NCBI GenBank assembly: GCA_021790415.1
Contig: JAJYDZ010000087.1
Span: forward strand, 1-6,935
DNA from: Thermoplasmata archaeon
Lineage (GTDB): Archaea; Thermoplasmatota; Thermoplasmata; Thermoplasmatales; Thermoplasmataceae
Length of the DNA: 6,935 nucleotides
Direction: 5' to 3'
The translations under genes and the position numbers were made by a program. The stretch's first letter is position 1. Every line of letters starts with the position of its first letter. Positions 5,738 to 6,935 of the stretch are shown one piece after another. The notes beneath the pieces were generated by a model that saw only the letters and a list, made by a program, of their open reading frames with translations, made no database searches and had not been told where the DNA came from.

Positions 5738-5743
5738 TTTAAA
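5738..5743 (+). promoter_or_regulatory. TATA-like box of the SDR gene
   Basis: TTTAAA within CACTTTAAATTTTG is centred about 25 nt before the ATG at 5765, suggesting that the dehydrogenase has its own leaderless transcript besides any read-through from the transporter gene. It also supports the inner start over the ATG at 5711. Confidence 0.45.
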
Positions 5744-5764
5744 TTTTGCTATAATCAATGCAAC

Positions 5765-6541
5765 ATGGATCTTAAATTAAAAAATAAAACCATCGTGGTC
5801 ACAGGAGGTAATAAAGGGATCGGAAGATCAATATCTGAAGTGTTGACCGATGAAAATGCTGCGGTAGCAATCTGTGCAACGGATGAATCCTCCGGAACTC
5901 TTTTTGAAAAATCTCTAACAAAGCAAGGGAAAGAGGCAAGGTTTTACAGAACAGACGTATCTTCGGAGTTTGAAGTACAAAAGACAATTGATAAAATAAT
6001 TGAAGACTTTGGTGAAATTTATGGCTTAGTAAACAACGCTGGAATTTCAATGCCAATGAAAGAGTTGCATGAAATAGAGATTGAGGAATGGAACCATGTT
6101 TTAAATGTTAATTTGAATGGCACATTTCTCATGACAAAACACACTATACCCGCAATGATAGAGAAAAAATCCGGTGCAATTGTGAATATTTCATCTATTG
6201 CGGCCCTCGTTGAAGGTTCTAATAAACCACCTGCTGCTTATGGTGCATCAAAAGGAGCAATATTGTCTTTCTCAAGAACAGCGGCGATGAAATACGCAAA
6301 CATGGGCATAAGGATAAATGCAGTTTGTCCAGGTCCGGTATATTCTGAACAACTTGAGAGAAGGGCTTCAGAAAGTTCTGATAGTATCTCCTACCTTCAA
6401 AAATTGGCTTCAAGCATTCCAGTGGGAAGAATTGGTCAACCGGATGACATAGCTCGGCTGGTTGCATTTCTCATATCACCAGTATCCTCTTTCATAACCG
6501 GAACTCACGTTGTTATTGATGGAGGTTTCACATCCAGATAA
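5765..6541 (+). CDS. Classical short-chain dehydrogenase/reductase (SDR)
   Basis: From ATG at 5765 the product is 258 residues, the usual size for classical SDRs, and begins MDLKLKNKTIVVTGG as they do; the ATG at 5711 would add 18 non-conserved residues. It has the nucleotide-binding TGGNKGIG (residues 13-20), Asp64 in TDVSS, NNAG (90-93), and a full Asn-Ser-Tyr-Lys tetrad: Asn116 in NVNLNG, Ser144 in NISS, and Tyr159 and Lys163 in YGASK. CPGPV (188-192) and the C-terminal GTHVVIDGG complete the fold. Such soluble tetramers oxidise alcohols or sugars, or reduce ketones, with NAD(P). The residues after strand 2 (CATDESS) do not settle the cofactor. Its place behind a sugar transporter makes an aldose or polyol dehydrogenase a reasonable guess, but a 3-oxoacyl-type reductase cannot be excluded. 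Confidence 0.93.
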   Translation: MDLKLKNKTIVVTGGNKGIGRSISEVLTDENAAVAICATDESSGTLFEKSLTKQGKEARFYRTDVSSEFEVQKTIDKIIEDFGEIYGLVNNAGISMPMKELHEIEIEEWNHVLNVNLNGTFLMTKHTIPAMIEKKSGAIVNISSIAALVEGSNKPPAAYGASKGAILSFSRTAAMKYANMGIRINAVCPGPVYSEQLERRASESSDSISYLQKLASSIPVGRIGQPDDIARLVAFLISPVSSFITGTHVVIDGGFTSR

Positions 6542-6701
6542 AAAGTGGGTGGGGCATTAAGTTGAGAAATTTACTTCTCTGCTTTAACACTCTGTCGGGA
6601 CAATCATTAAGGCATATGTAGGTGATATGTAAATTATTTTATGGCCCCATTGTTATAAGAATCGCTTAAACGAGTGCCTCAGCAGTTATACGAGAAAATA
6701 A

Positions 6702-6731
6702 CTTGCTTTATTATACTGTATAAAACGCAAG
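6702..6731 (-). terminator. Hairpin just past the 2-hydroxyacid dehydrogenase stop, possible terminator
   Basis: The outer arms CTTGC and GCAAG (6702-6706, 6727-6731) enclose an inner TTATAC-T-GTATAA foldback (6711-6723) with small unpaired bulges. On the minus strand it starts one base after the stop codon and is followed by a T-rich stretch. It lies in the 191-bp gap between the convergent SDR and dehydrogenase genes. Archaeal termination relies more on T-tracts than on hairpins, so the role is tentative. Confidence 0.35.
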
Positions 6732-6732
6732 A

Positions 6733-6935
6733 TTAAGGATTCACTGTAAAATCAGGCAAAGTTGAATTTAAAAGAACGTTTACAACATTGTTATAACAGA
6801 TTTCGTCTATTCGATGAAATGAACTCTTTGTAAAGGCTGCAATATGGGGTGTTGTTATAACATCCCTATTTGAAATAAAGTTAAGGTTTCCCGGTGGTTC
6901 TACTGGAAAAACATCCAATGCTACATTTGAAATTG
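6733..6935 (-). CDS. D-isomer-specific 2-hydroxyacid dehydrogenase, C-terminal end (5' part outside window)
   Basis: The last 66 codons are visible, entering from the right edge. They read VALDVFPVEPPGNL, then RDVITTPHIAAFTKSS and a closing helix (IDEICYNNVVNVLL). The DVFxxEPP block and TPHIAAFT with the catalytic His are the hallmark of the NAD-binding domain's end in the SerA, glyoxylate and hydroxypyruvate reductase family. The NAD-binding GxGxxG, the catalytic Arg and the Glu should be upstream, outside the window. A TTG inside the visible part (LDVFP) is not the start, since the frame continues to the edge with family-like sequence. The gene converges on the SDR gene. Whether it acts on phosphoglycerate, glyoxylate or a sugar acid cannot be judged from this end. 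Confidence 0.88.
   Translation of the reverse strand, partial: ISNVALDVFPVEPPGNLNFISNRDVITTPHIAAFTKSSFHRIDEICYNNVVNVLLNSTLPDFTVNP

Noticed and set aside
5711..5764. 18-residue N-terminal extension of the SDR
   Set aside because: Not conserved in type, and it contains the TATA-like box placed 25 nt before the inner ATG.
6564..6579. GAGAA/TTCTC hairpin after the SDR gene
   Set aside because: Only 5 bp of AT-rich stem with no T-tract after it; too weak to call a terminator.

Overview
The window looks archaeal, most probably from an AT-rich, acid-loving member of the Thermoplasmatales (Thermoplasma, Ferroplasma or Cuniculiplasma type). Several genes have a TATA-like box about 25 nt before the start codon and no clear ribosome binding site, as expected for leaderless archaeal transcripts. 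The TnpB RuvC-I motif (GVDRNTTG) and the sugar-porter and SDR proteins also fit that group. The lineage is an inference from style and remembered family resemblance; no search was run.

Layout. Positions 1-1307 (minus) hold the left part of an IS200/IS605-family insertion sequence: a complete Y1/HUH transposase gene tnpA, overlapping by 4 nt a tnpB nuclease gene that runs off the left edge. A left end with an imperfect hairpin, an IS608-like AAAG guide and a TTAC cleavage candidate lies upstream of tnpA. Positions 1321-2511 (minus) encode a 12-TM DHA1/AraJ-like efflux permease of the MFS. It is divergent from a small ArsR-like winged-helix regulator (2601-2918, plus), and a 14-bp imperfect inverted repeat in the gap between them is a good operator candidate. 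This looks like a self-regulated drug or metabolite efflux pair. Positions 2919-3279 hold no intact gene, only short fragments open in shifting frames. A compact hicB-hicA toxin-antitoxin pair follows on the minus strand (3280-3712).

Positions 3713-4262 are a non-coding, AT-rich stretch with a diverged short tandem repeat and a dyad just upstream of a strong TATA box. That promoter drives a sugar-porter-family MFS transporter (4263-5675, plus). A classical short-chain dehydrogenase/reductase follows (5765-6541, plus) with its own TATA box. The right edge contains the C-terminal end of a convergent D-2-hydroxyacid dehydrogenase (6733-6935, minus, partial), with a hairpin just past its stop. 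Sugar uptake, an SDR and a 2-hydroxyacid dehydrogenase side by side suggest sugar or sugar-acid oxidation, but the substrates cannot be read from the sequence.

I found no RNA gene, CRISPR array or clearly new system. The most informative points are the readable IS left end, the arsR/efflux operator, the minimal antitoxin-first HicBA pair, and decayed sequence around that pair.
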